Source of the DNA: JBPCOB01 sp051000715
GTDB taxonomy: Bacteria; Actinomycetota; Actinomycetes; JALYNC01
Assembly: GCA_051000715.1 (NCBI GenBank)
Contig: JBPCOB010000007.1
Location: 1 to 31,846, forward strand
Direction: 5' to 3'
Length of the DNA stretch: 31,846 bases
Part shown: positions 15,571 to 23,779 of the stretch, one piece after another
Layout of the letters: each line of letters begins with the position of its first letter
Numbering within the stretch: position 1 is the first letter of the stretch
Translations under genes and position numbers: made by a program
Notes under the pieces: generated by a model
Databases searched by the model: none
Told to the model about the DNA's origin: nothing
Seen by the model: the letters and a program-made list of their open reading frames with translations, nothing else

Positions 15571-16350
15571 TCAGAACGGCACTTGGACGCCCAGCAAGGC
15601 CTCGCCGACCCCCCGACCGGAGACCAGGCGGCAGAACTCCACCGCGTCCAGATGCAGGCTCGGCCCGCCGGTACCCCACGACCACAAGCCACCGGCCGGA
15701 CCGGTCAGGGTCAACGCGCACGGCTGGCCGTGTCGGGTAGCCCACTCCGCGACCACGTCGGCGACGAGCACGCCGTCGTGCTCGGCGGTGAGTTCGGGCT
15801 CCTGACCGGTCCCGCGGGCGATGTCCACCCGGTGCATCCACGTGTCCCTGGTGAGGACCACGTCGACGAGGAACCCGAACGACCACGGTTCCACCCGGTC
15901 CCCGACCGGCTGCTCGACCGGCATTGCACGCCGGCGCAAGAACCCAGGCGTACGCCGGCGGCCGCGCACAGCCCGTGGCCCGACCGCGGCGAACCGGGCG
16001 ATCACCTCTGCCGGCCCGAGGTCGGCACGCTCCTCGACCTGCACCCAGGTGAGAGCGTCGATGAAGACGCCACCCCGACGGCGGGCCGCCCGCATCTGGT
16101 GCAGCTGCTGCCGGATCGAGGCGGACATCTCCGCCATCCCCAGCACGTGCGAAGCCAGCGCCCGGACGTCCCAGCCGGGGCAGTCCGTCTCCTTGGCCCA
16201 GTCCGCCGCCGTTAGAGCGCGCAACTGCGCGAGGAACCGGCCGTACTCGGTGGCTGCCAGCCGCATCGCGGTCGAGCGGTCAAGTGCGGAGGTCCGGGGC
16301 GCAGCGGCGATGGCCTTGCGCGTCTGCGTCGTACTCATCGTGTGCCCCAT
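15571..16350 (-). CDS. DinB-like maleylpyruvate isomerase family protein
   Basis: The 259-residue product has the N-terminal mycothiol-dependent maleylpyruvate isomerase fold: LTAADWAKETDCPGWDVRALASHVLGMAE, then RDTWMHRVDIAR. H68, H173 and D176 are the likely metal ligands. Relatives use mycothiol, the actinobacterial thiol, as cofactor, but most have no known substrate. The ATG at 16350 is used; MSTTQTR at 16338 is an alternative. Either start lies inside the 3' end of the TetR gene (59-71 base overlap), so the pair is co-transcribed and the regulator may control this protein. Confidence 0.8.
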   Translation of the reverse strand: MGHTMSTTQTRKAIAAAPRTSALDRSTAMRLAATEYGRFLAQLRALTAADWAKETDCPGWDVRALASHVLGMAEMSASIRQQLHQMRAARRRGGVFIDALTWVQVEERADLGPAEVIARFAAVGPRAVRGRRRTPGFLRRRAMPVEQPVGDRVEPWSFGFLVDVVLTRDTWMHRVDIARGTGQEPELTAEHDGVLVADVVAEWATRHGQPCALTLTGPAGGLWSWGTGGPSLHLDAVEFCRLVSGRGVGEALLGVQVPF

Positions 16351-16996
16351 CTCTCGTTCCCGGTCCGTAGTGGGCCGCGTACATGGCGACGAGCTCGGGC
16401 AGCGCCGCGGTGAAGCTTCCCGACTCGAAGGGCTCGTCCGGTGCGTTCGCCATCTGCTGGGTGAAGACGCCGCTCGTCAACACCGTCCAGGCACGGAGCA
16501 GGTCGTCAACGTCGGTGTCGGCGCGGAACAGTCCGCGCCCCCGGAGGTCCTCGAACATCCGACGCCCCCGGGCCAGGACCTCGACGGCCGGCGCGTAGGC
16601 CTCCGCGGAGGGCTCGTAGCTCGGCACCGGCCGCCAGAACATCAGCTGGGAGTACGCCGGATGCTCGACGCCCCAGCGGACGAAGGCCTGACCCGTCTCC
16701 AGCAGGTACGCCGCCAGGTCGGTGGTGGCATCGAGCCGTCCCTGCAGCCTCTCCATCGCCTGGAGCAGCTCGCGCCAGCCGCGGGCGAAGATCGCGTCGT
16801 ACAGCGCGTTCTTGGAGTCGAAGTAGACGTAGAGCGACGGCGGACGGATCCCCATCCGCCTCGCTACCTCACCCAACGACAGCCCGGCAACACCCTGCTC
16901 AGCCATGACTTCGAGCGCGACATCGAGCACTTCGGAGATCGTCTCGTGTCGCCGCCGCACTCGGCGATCGACCCGGACACCCGGCTCGGCTGTCAT
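16280..16996 (-). CDS. TetR family transcriptional regulator
   Basis: This 238-residue repressor-type protein has an N-terminal helix-turn-helix (GVAGLSLGEVARRMGIRPPSLYVYFDSKNALYDAIF, about 35-70). The C-terminal ligand domain (about 85-215) resembles TetR_C_13-like members with a WxVLTSGVF helix. The last ~20 residues are charged and read through the start of the next gene. The ATG at 16996 lies directly behind the promoter/palindrome at 17004-17032. Ligand unknown. The divergent EamA transporter and the overlapping DinB-type gene are the likely targets. Confidence 0.88.
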   Translation of the reverse strand: MTAEPGVRVDRRVRRRHETISEVLDVALEVMAEQGVAGLSLGEVARRMGIRPPSLYVYFDSKNALYDAIFARGWRELLQAMERLQGRLDATTDLAAYLLETGQAFVRWGVEHPAYSQLMFWRPVPSYEPSAEAYAPAVEVLARGRRMFEDLRGRGLFRADTDVDDLLRAWTVLTSGVFTQQMANAPDEPFESGSFTAALPELVAMYAAHYGPGTRDGAHDEYDADAQGHRRCAPDLRT

Positions 16997-17003
16997 GCCT
17001 GGT

Positions 17004-17032
17004 AGTTTGTCCTAACGGTATTAGGAAGTCAA
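17004..17032 (-). promoter_or_regulatory. TetR promoter with a palindromic operator filling the spacer
   Basis: Read on the minus strand, TTGACT (17027-17032) is a good -35 and CAAACT (17004-17009) a modest -10, separated by 17 bases. Those 17 bases (17010-17026) are an inverted repeat with 6-base arms, TCCTAA and TTAGGA, around a 5-base centre. The -10 lies seven bases before the ATG, so the message may be leaderless. A TetR dimer bound here would occlude its own promoter. Confidence 0.65.
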
Positions 17033-17186
17033 GATGGTCTGAGGTTCACTCGCCTGGGCGAGGCGCTGCAACCTTCTGGCGGCCCAACACCGAGCCGGCG
17101 TCGGATCGAGCACACTCGGATGACGTCACACCCCTTTGCCGGCAGCGGTGTTAGGCGCACCGAGCGGCGACCTCCAGGATGTGCCC

Positions 17187-18161
17187 GTGGCCTCGAGGCG
17201 GCGAGCCGAGATTCCGCCCGCGGCACGCCGAGCGGCTATCCCGCTCACGCCCGGCCACGGTGCGGCGCACAGCGGGTCGCGCCTGACGGTGCTCCTGCCT
17301 TTCGTGCTCGTGTCGTTCGCCGCCAACTCGCTGATCACCCGGCACGTCGTCGGGAGCCACCTCCTCGACGCCGGTCTGCTCAGCGCGGTGCGATTCATCG
17401 CCGGAGCTGTAGCGCTCGGCGGACTCGCCCTCGCCCGACGCGAGCGACCGGTGGTGGGGCGAGCCAACCTGCGTCCGGCGCTGTGGCTGGGTACGTACGC
17501 GGCCTGCATCTCCTACGGCTACGGCTATATCGGTGCGGCGCCCGGGACTTTCGTCTTCTACGCCACCGTGCTGGTGACGCTCATGACGTACGACCTGGTG
17601 ACCCGATCGACGGTGGAGCCACGCCGAGTGCTCGGGTCGGCGGTCTCCCTCGTGGGGATCGCGGTCCTCGCGGAGGGCTCAGTCGGTACGGTGACGCCGC
17701 TCGGGGTCATCCTGTTGGCGGCGACAGGCGCCGCGTGGGGGCTCTATACCGCCGCGGGGCGCACCGCTGGTGACCCCCGGGTGGCCACGACCGGACACTT
17801 CATCGTGCTTGCCGCGGTTGTGACAGCGCCCGCAGCGGCAGGGATGGCAGCCGGCTTGCGGGTGACCGCCGCAGGGCTGGGCTGGGCCGTGGCGATGGGG
17901 GCCGGTACGACTGCTTTCGCTTACGTCGCGTGGTATGCCTGCCAGCGCTCGATGTCGGGCACCGCGGCGGGTTCGGCGCAGCTTGTTATTCCGGTACTGA
18001 CGACGGCCGGGGCGGTGCTGCTGCTGGACGAGCAGTTGTCGCTTGGGCTGCTCGTGGCGTCCGCCCTGGTCGGCGCAGGCATGTGGCTGGGCCGCCCTCG
18101 CGACACGTCTCCGCGAACTACCGGCCCGGCCCGGCCCGGCCCACCCAACCCCGCTCCGTAG
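17187..18161 (+). CDS. EamA/DMT family transporter
   Basis: The protein is highly hydrophobic, about 324 residues, with roughly ten helices in two EamA repeats (first ~50-150, second ~185-300). The second repeat has the family ending QLVIPVLTTAGAVLLLDEQLSLGLLVASALVGAGMWL. Drug/metabolite transporters of this group export small metabolites or amino acids; the substrate is not predictable. The GTG at 17187 has AGGA seven bases upstream. A TTG at 17136 and a GTG at 17181 are in frame, so the start is uncertain. It is divergent from the TetR gene and may be under its control. Confidence 0.85.
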   Translation: MASRRRAEIPPAARRAAIPLTPGHGAAHSGSRLTVLLPFVLVSFAANSLITRHVVGSHLLDAGLLSAVRFIAGAVALGGLALARRERPVVGRANLRPALWLGTYAACISYGYGYIGAAPGTFVFYATVLVTLMTYDLVTRSTVEPRRVLGSAVSLVGIAVLAEGSVGTVTPLGVILLAATGAAWGLYTAAGRTAGDPRVATTGHFIVLAAVVTAPAAAGMAAGLRVTAAGLGWAVAMGAGTTAFAYVAWYACQRSMSGTAAGSAQLVIPVLTTAGAVLLLDEQLSLGLLVASALVGAGMWLGRPRDTSPRTTGPARPGPPNPAP

Positions 18162-18175
18162 TGCTGCCTGCCCGG

Positions 18176-18222
18176 ACGAGGCTGGGAGGGCCAAGTTGAC
18201 TTCGGGCCTGTCCACGCCTCGT
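18176..18222. terminator. Possible bidirectional terminator between convergent genes
   Basis: Seven-base arms ACGAGGC (18176-18182) and GCCTCGT (18216-18222) enclose a second, smaller stem (AGG...CCT, then AAG-TTGA-CTT). It occupies the 63-base gap between the convergent EamA and HAD genes. The stem is interrupted, so confidence is limited. Confidence 0.35.
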
Positions 18223-18224
18223 GA

Positions 18225-18974
18225 TCAGTTTCTGGTGCTCTTCTGCTCGACCACCGGCTCACCCTGCCTTGCCACCAACCCCACGACGTCGTCCAGCGAG
18301 CGCACGTGCTCGTGGTGGCCGTCGGCGTATGGGCAGTCGCCGTACGGGTCGAGATGCAGTGGCCGTACGCCGGCCGCCAGCGCACCCTCGACGTCGGCGT
18401 GTGCGGTGTCGCCGACGTGCACGGCGTGCTCGGGTGCGACGCCCAGCTCGGCCAGCGCGATCGCGAAGATCCTGGGGTCGGGCTTGGCCATGCCCACCAG
18501 GTGCGAGTCGACCACCACGGTGACAGGGACGCCCTCGCCGGTGCCGACCTGGCAGATCTTCCCGGCGACGAGGAGCTCGGCGATGGTGCCGGCAGCGTTG
18601 GACACGACGCCGAGTGCCACCCCGGCGTCGGCGAGCCGTCGGAGAGCGTCGATCGAACCGGGCACCACCCGGCTCCACAGGCTTTCGCCGGTCGAGCGGA
18701 AGAGCCGCCCGAGCTCCGCCGCGGCCGCGGGCACATGAGCCCGCGGTACGCCGGCGCAGATCGCCAGCGTTGCCCGGTAGATGTCCCAGTCCGGGCCGGC
18801 CTCGTCCATCGCTGCGATCCCCGCGTAATGCGCCCGGGCGAGCGCCTCATCGTCAGGGTCCGCGCCGGCGGCGCGAAGAGCGGGCAGCAGCACTCGGGGC
18901 TGCGGCAGCAGGAACACCCCGCCGACGTCAAGCAGGACCGCTTCGACCGGGGCCGCGGCGAGGCCCGCGCTCAA
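18225..18974 (-). CDS. HAD superfamily hydrolase (subclass IA)
   Basis: This HAD-like phosphatase of 249 residues has motif I at 16-20 (DVGGV, nucleophile D16), motif II in VVSNAAG, the motif III lysine in GMAKPDP and motif IV in VHVGDTAHADVEGA. The second aspartate of the usual DxD is replaced by glycine (G18), as in some other HAD-IA proteins, which may alter proton donation. The start is TTG at 18974, overlapping the hemB stop (TTGA); no better start is visible. It is the last gene of the rex-hem run, but a link to haem synthesis is not established. Confidence 0.82.
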   Translation of the reverse strand: MSAGLAAAPVEAVLLDVGGVFLLPQPRVLLPALRAAGADPDDEALARAHYAGIAAMDEAGPDWDIYRATLAICAGVPRAHVPAAAAELGRLFRSTGESLWSRVVPGSIDALRRLADAGVALGVVSNAAGTIAELLVAGKICQVGTGEGVPVTVVVDSHLVGMAKPDPRIFAIALAELGVAPEHAVHVGDTAHADVEGALAAGVRPLHLDPYGDCPYADGHHEHVRSLDDVVGLVARQGEPVVEQKSTRN

Positions 18975-19954
18975 CGGAGCGAACGGGCGACCTCGGTCGC
19001 CCAGTAGGTCAACACGAAGTCCGCACCGGCCCGCCGGATCGAGGTGAGCGACTCCAGAATCACCCGGTCCCGGTCGACCCAGCCGTTGGCCGCGGCCGCC
19101 TCCACCATCGCGTACTCGCCGGAAACCGAGTACGCCGCCACCGGCACGTCGACCGCGTCGGCGACGCGGCGTACGACGTCGAGGTAGGCCAGCGCCGGCT
19201 TGACCATGACGGCGTCGGCTCCCTCCGCGAGATCGAGCGCCACTTCACGCAGCGCCTCGGCGCCGTTGGCCGGGTCCTGCTGGTAGGTCGAGCGGTCGCC
19301 GAACCGCGGCGCGCACTCGGCGGCTTCACGGAACGGGCCGTAGAAGGCCGACGCGTACTTCGCGGCATAGGCCAGGATCGCCACGTCGGGAAAGCCGGCC
19401 CCGTCCAGTGCGGCCCGGATGGCCGCCACCTGGCCGTCCATCATCCCGCTCGGCGCCACCACGTGTGCCCCGGCCGCGGCCTGCGCCGCCGCGATCGCGG
19501 CGTACCGGTCGAGGGTGGCGTCGTTGTCGACCTCACCGTCGTCGGTGAGCAGGCCGCAGTGGCCCGAGTCGGTGTACTCGTCCAGGCACAGGTCGCTGAC
19601 CACGACCAGAGCGTCGCCCACCTCGGCTACCAGGTCGGCCAGCGCGAGCTGGACGATCCCCGCTGGGTCGTCCGCAGCGGACCCGCGGGCGTCTTTCTGC
19701 GCCGGTACGCCGAAGAGCACCAGCCCACCGACCCCGGCCGCGGCCGCCTCGGCGGCCGCCTTGCGCAGCGAGTCGCGGGTGTGCTGCACGACCCCCGGCA
19801 TCGAGGCGACCGGCGCCGGCTCGGGAATCCCCTCCTTGACGAACAGCGGCAGCACGAGGTCCGCCGGGTGCATACGGGTCTCGGCGAAGAGCCGCCGCAG
19901 GGCGGGCGTACGCCGCAGCCGTCGCGGCCGGGCGACCGGGAAGCTCGCTGTCAC
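18971..19954 (-). CDS. hemB: Porphobilinogen synthase (delta-aminolevulinate dehydratase)
   Basis: HemB condenses two 5-aminolevulinate molecules to porphobilinogen. The 327-residue product has both Schiff-base lysines, K199 in AAKYASAFYGP and K252 in VMVKP. The metal-site loop reads DLCLDEYTDSGHCG (121-134), giving C123, D125 and C133, so the middle zinc cysteine of the classic three-cysteine site is aspartate. The start is GTG 19954, overlapping the cobA-hemD stop (GTGA). Confidence 0.96.
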   Translation of the reverse strand: MTASFPVARPRRLRRTPALRRLFAETRMHPADLVLPLFVKEGIPEPAPVASMPGVVQHTRDSLRKAAAEAAAAGVGGLVLFGVPAQKDARGSAADDPAGIVQLALADLVAEVGDALVVVSDLCLDEYTDSGHCGLLTDDGEVDNDATLDRYAAIAAAQAAAGAHVVAPSGMMDGQVAAIRAALDGAGFPDVAILAYAAKYASAFYGPFREAAECAPRFGDRSTYQQDPANGAEALREVALDLAEGADAVMVKPALAYLDVVRRVADAVDVPVAAYSVSGEYAMVEAAAANGWVDRDRVILESLTSIRRAGADFVLTYWATEVARSLR

Positions 19955-21525
19955 CGGGGCTTCTTGGCCTTCGCGGCCGCCCGGACCGACGGGCGGGCGG
20001 TGTCCCCGGCTTCCCGGCGCGCCGCCGCAAACGCCGCCAGCGCGTCGGCCAGCGCGGCGGCCGACGGGCTGGCCGCCTGCACGTCTACCCGCAGACCCAG
20101 GTCGGCCGCCGTCTTAGCCGTCTGAGGGCCGATGACCGCGATCACCGTGCCGGGGTGCGGCTTGCCGGCGATGCCGACCAGGTTGCGCACGGTCGAGGAG
20201 GACGTGAACAGCGCCGCATCGAAGCCGCCGGCCTTGATCGCCTCCCGGATCTCCGCCCGCGGGGGGGCCGCGCGCACCGTGCGGTACGCCGTCACGTCGT
20301 CCACGGTCCAGCCGCGCTCCTTGAGCCCGGCGACGAGGGTCTCGGTGGCGATGTCAGCCCGCGGCAGAAACACCCGGTCGATGGGGTCCAGCAGGTCGTC
20401 GTAGGGCGGCCAGTCGGCCAGCAAGCCCTCCGAGGACTGCTCGCCGGAGGGCATCAGATCGGGCCGGATCCCAAAGTGGACGAGCGCGGCCGCGGTGGCC
20501 TCGCCGACCGCCGCCACCTTCACACCGGCGAAGGCCCGGGCGTCCAGGCCGACCTCCTCGAACCGCTCGCTGACCGCCCGGACGGCGTTGGCCGAGGTGA
20601 ACGCCGCCCACTGGTAACGGCCTGACACCAGCCCGCGGACCGCACGCTCCATCGGCGCAGGTGTCCGCGGCGGTTCCACCGCGATCGTGGGCACCTCGAC
20701 CGGCACCGCGCCGTAGCCGTGCAGCCGTTCGGACAGCTCGCCGGCCTGCTCCTTGGTTCGCGGCAGGAGCACCCGCCAGCCGAACAGCGGCCGCGACTCG
20801 AACCAGGACAGCCGGTCGCGGAGCCGGACCACCTCGCCCACCAGCACGACGGCCACGTCGGCCCGTTCGACGCCGGCGACGTCGTCCTCGATCCCCTCCA
20901 GGGTGGAGACCACGGTGACCTGCTCGGGGCCACCGGCCGCCCAGGTCATGGCGACCGGTGTGTCGCCGGGGCGGCCGCACTCCAGCAGGCGGCGGGCCAG
21001 CTTGCCGATGTTCGAGGCGCTCGCCGGGAACACCACCGTACGACGGGTGGCGGCGAGTCCGGCCCAGTCGGTGCCCGGGTCATCGGGGTTCGGCACCGCG
21101 GTCAGGTCGGACCCGAGCCGGGCCGCGGTGAAGGGCACGCCGACGTACGCCGCCGACCCCAACAGCATGCTGATGGCCGGCACCACCTCGAAGGAGATGC
21201 CGGCCCGGCCGCAGGCCTCGATCTCCGCCGTTCCGGCGCCCTCAAGGAACGGGTCGCCGGTGGCGAGCCGCACCACCGTCTTGCCGCTACGCGCCGCGGC
21301 CACGACCTGTCGGCCGACCGCAGCTCCCGCCGAGACGGCCGGCAGAACCTCAGCCTGCGGGTAGAGCCGGTCGCGCAGCTCGGGGGGCACCGAGGAGTCG
21401 GCGACGACGATGTCGGCGGCGGCGAGCAGCTCGGCGGCCCGCAGTGTCAGCGTGGCGGCGCCGCCGGGACCTGCGCCGACCCAGGCCACCCGGCCGGTCG
21501 GCTTCTTCGGCGTACTGGGACTCAC
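19951..21525 (-). CDS. hemD: Uroporphyrinogen-III methyltransferase-like / uroporphyrinogen-III synthase fusion
   Basis: The 524-residue two-domain protein has an N-terminal tetrapyrrole methylase domain (about 12-245; VAWVGAGPGG, RLATGDPF, FEVVPAIS). The C-terminal HemD domain (about 260-505; FGWRVLLPRTKEQAGELS, FTSANAVRAV, FTSSSTVRNL) closes hydroxymethylbilane into uroporphyrinogen III. The fusion is common in actinobacteria. The methylase half departs from the SUMT consensus (GAGPGG rather than GAGPGD; the GRGGEE-type loop is altered), so methyltransferase activity is doubtful. A Lys/Ala-rich tail ends the protein. The GTG at 21525 overlaps the hemC stop. Confidence 0.92.
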   Translation of the reverse strand: MSPSTPKKPTGRVAWVGAGPGGAATLTLRAAELLAAADIVVADSSVPPELRDRLYPQAEVLPAVSAGAAVGRQVVAAARSGKTVVRLATGDPFLEGAGTAEIEACGRAGISFEVVPAISMLLGSAAYVGVPFTAARLGSDLTAVPNPDDPGTDWAGLAATRRTVVFPASASNIGKLARRLLECGRPGDTPVAMTWAAGGPEQVTVVSTLEGIEDDVAGVERADVAVVLVGEVVRLRDRLSWFESRPLFGWRVLLPRTKEQAGELSERLHGYGAVPVEVPTIAVEPPRTPAPMERAVRGLVSGRYQWAAFTSANAVRAVSERFEEVGLDARAFAGVKVAAVGEATAAALVHFGIRPDLMPSGEQSSEGLLADWPPYDDLLDPIDRVFLPRADIATETLVAGLKERGWTVDDVTAYRTVRAAPPRAEIREAIKAGGFDAALFTSSSTVRNLVGIAGKPHPGTVIAVIGPQTAKTAADLGLRVDVQAASPSAAALADALAAFAAARREAGDTARPSVRAAAKAKKPR

Positions 21526-22466
21526 CGGTTCTCCATCAGGTCGGCCGCGCCGGCGGCGAGCAGGTCGGCGGCCAGCCGACGGCCGACCTCCATAGCCGCC
21601 GAGGCCGGTCCGGTAGCGGACAGTCGAAGGGCTCGCGAGCCGTCCGGGGCGAGGACGGCCGCGCGCAGGTAGATCTCGGGCTCGACCCCGTCGCCCTCGG
21701 CGACGTCCGCGAGCGCGCCGACCGGCGCGGTGCAACCCGCCTCCAGGTGGCCGAGCAGCGAGCGCTCGGCGGTCACGGCGGCCCGGGTGTCGAGATCGTC
21801 GAGCCGGCCGAGCAGATCCGCGAGCCGCTCGTCACCGGCGCGGCACTCCACCGCTAGGGCCCCCTGCCCCGGGGCCGGCAGCACCTGAAGCGGATCCAGC
21901 ACCTCGGTGATCTCAGCGATCCGCCCCAGCCGGGCCAGCCCGGCGCGGGCCAGGAGGACGGCGTCGACCTCCCCGTCGGCCACCCGGCGGAGCCGGGTGT
22001 CGACGTTGCCACGGATCGGGACGACCTCGAGCCCCTGCCCTAGCGCGAGCAGCTGGGCCTGTCGGCGGGGCGAGCCGGTCCCTACCCTGGCGCCCGGAGG
22101 CAGCTCGCCGAGCGTCCGGCCGGCCCGGTCGACCAGTGCGTCGCGCGGGTCCTCCCGGCGCGGGATCGCAGCCACCTGGAGCCCCGACGCGGGCGTCGTG
22201 GGCAGGTCCTTGAGGGAGTGGACGACGAAGTCGACGGCCCCCGAGAGCAGCTGCTCGCGCAGCCCCGTGACGAACACGCCCGTCCCGCCCAACTCGGCGA
22301 CGGCGGCGGAGCTGCGGTCACCGAGGGTGCTGATCTCGACCAGGTCCACGGAAGCACCGCCGGCTCGGCCCAGTGCTTCGGCGACCCATCGGGACTGGGT
22401 GACCGCCAGGGTGCTACGCCGGGTGCCCAGCCGCAGAGTCCTGCCGGCGGTCGACAGCGAGGTCAC
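21522..22466 (-). CDS. hemC: Hydroxymethylbilane synthase (porphobilinogen deaminase)
   Basis: HemC joins four porphobilinogens into hydroxymethylbilane. The 314-residue product shows C245 in LEAGCTAPVGA, which anchors the dipyrromethane cofactor. The catalytic D87 is in VHSLKDLPT, and the substrate-contacting segments VGTGSPRRQAQL (128-139) and PIRGNVDTRL (150-159) are intact. The start is GTG 22466, overlapping the hemA stop (GTGA). All key residues are intact. Confidence 0.97.
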   Translation of the reverse strand: MTSLSTAGRTLRLGTRRSTLAVTQSRWVAEALGRAGGASVDLVEISTLGDRSSAAVAELGGTGVFVTGLREQLLSGAVDFVVHSLKDLPTTPASGLQVAAIPRREDPRDALVDRAGRTLGELPPGARVGTGSPRRQAQLLALGQGLEVVPIRGNVDTRLRRVADGEVDAVLLARAGLARLGRIAEITEVLDPLQVLPAPGQGALAVECRAGDERLADLLGRLDDLDTRAAVTAERSLLGHLEAGCTAPVGALADVAEGDGVEPEIYLRAAVLAPDGSRALRLSATGPASAAMEVGRRLAADLLAAGAADLMENR

Positions 22467-23779
22467 GCCGGCTCCTTCGCCTCTACCCGCACGGTGGCAC
22501 GGGCCACGGCCTCAGGGGTTGCCGGATCCAGTCCGAACAGTTCGCGCAGGGCGTCGGCGTAGGAGTCGCCACCCGGCTCTACGGCCAGCTCCTTGACCCG
22601 AACGGTGGGTCCGTGCAGCAGCTTCTCGACGGCGCGACGCACGGCAGTGGCCACCTCCTCACGGGAGCGTTCGTCCAGGCCGGGCAGCCGGCCGGCCAGT
22701 CGAGCCAACTCGGCGTCGACCACCTCCGCGGCCTTGGACCGCAGGGCGACCACGGTGGGCGCAACCCGGGCGGAACGCTCCTCGGCCAGGAAGGCGCCGA
22801 CCTCCTCGGCCACGATGTGACGGACCGCTTCGACTTCACCCACCGTCGAGCTCCCGTCGAGCGCCGTGCTGAGCGCCTCGAGGTCGACGACGGTGACTCC
22901 GGGCAACCGCCGTACGGACGCTTCGACGTCACGCGGCAAGGCTAGGTCTAGTACGACCAGGGGCCGACCGCCGCGGCGCCGTACACCGGAGGCGACCACG
23001 TCGGACCGCAGCACGGTCCCTGGCGCACTCGTCGCGCAGACCACGAGGTCGGCGACCGAGAGGCTCTCGGCCAGCCGGTCGAGACCGACCGCGGTACCCC
23101 CGAGGGCGGTCGCCAGCCGCTCGGCGCCCGCGGCCGTGCGGTTCGCGACGGTGATCGAACCGACACCGGCCCGGCGCAGGGCGGCACCGGCCAGCGCACC
23201 CATCGAGCCGGCCCCCACGACCAGCGCCGGCCGCTCGGGAAGCGCACCGAGGACGCCCGCGGCCAGGTCCAGCCCGGCGCCGACCAGCGAGGCGCCCGCT
23301 CCGTCGATCCCGGTCTCGGACCGGGCCCGCTTGCCGACCCGTAGCGCCCGCTGCACGAGCGGGCCGAGCACCCGGCCCGTGGAGCCCTGGTCCTCGGCCA
23401 CCCGGTACGCCGACCGCAGCTGACCGAGGATCTGGCCCTCGCCGACGACCATCGAGTCCAGTCCGCAGGCCACCGAGAACAGGTGCTGCGCCGCGCGGTC
23501 CTCGTAGTGGACGTACAGGTAGCTGGTGAGCGTCTCCAGCGGTACGCCGGAGGCCTCGGCCAACAGCTCGGAGATGGCAGAGACCCCCCCGTGGAACTTC
23601 TCCACCTCGGCGTAGACCTCCACCCGGTGGCAGGTGGACAGCACCAGGGACTCCAGAACGTGCGGCGCCTGGCGGAGCCGGTGCAGCACCTTGGTCAGCT
23701 CGGCGGCCGCCACGGCCACCTGCTCCAGCAGCGGGACCGGGGCGCTGCGGTAGCTCAGCCCGACGACGAGGACGCTCAT
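22463..23779 (-). CDS. hemA: Glutamyl-tRNA reductase
   Basis: HemA starts the C5 pathway by reducing glutamyl-tRNA to glutamate-1-semialdehyde, the substrate of HemL. The 438-residue product has catalytic C50 in LSTCHRVEVYA, GEGQILGQLR near 113-122 and the NADPH motif VVGAGSMGALA near 187-197. The residue after the catalytic cysteine is His, where the family normally has Asn (STCNR). The C-terminal dimerisation helix is present. The ATG at 23779 overlaps the rex stop (ATGA), so hemA synthesis is coupled to Rex synthesis. Confidence 0.96.
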   Translation of the reverse strand: MSVLVVGLSYRSAPVPLLEQVAVAAAELTKVLHRLRQAPHVLESLVLSTCHRVEVYAEVEKFHGGVSAISELLAEASGVPLETLTSYLYVHYEDRAAQHLFSVACGLDSMVVGEGQILGQLRSAYRVAEDQGSTGRVLGPLVQRALRVGKRARSETGIDGAGASLVGAGLDLAAGVLGALPERPALVVGAGSMGALAGAALRRAGVGSITVANRTAAGAERLATALGGTAVGLDRLAESLSVADLVVCATSAPGTVLRSDVVASGVRRRGGRPLVVLDLALPRDVEASVRRLPGVTVVDLEALSTALDGSSTVGEVEAVRHIVAEEVGAFLAEERSARVAPTVVALRSKAAEVVDAELARLAGRLPGLDERSREEVATAVRRAVEKLLHGPTVRVKELAVEPGGDSYADALRELFGLDPATPEAVARATVRVEAKEPA

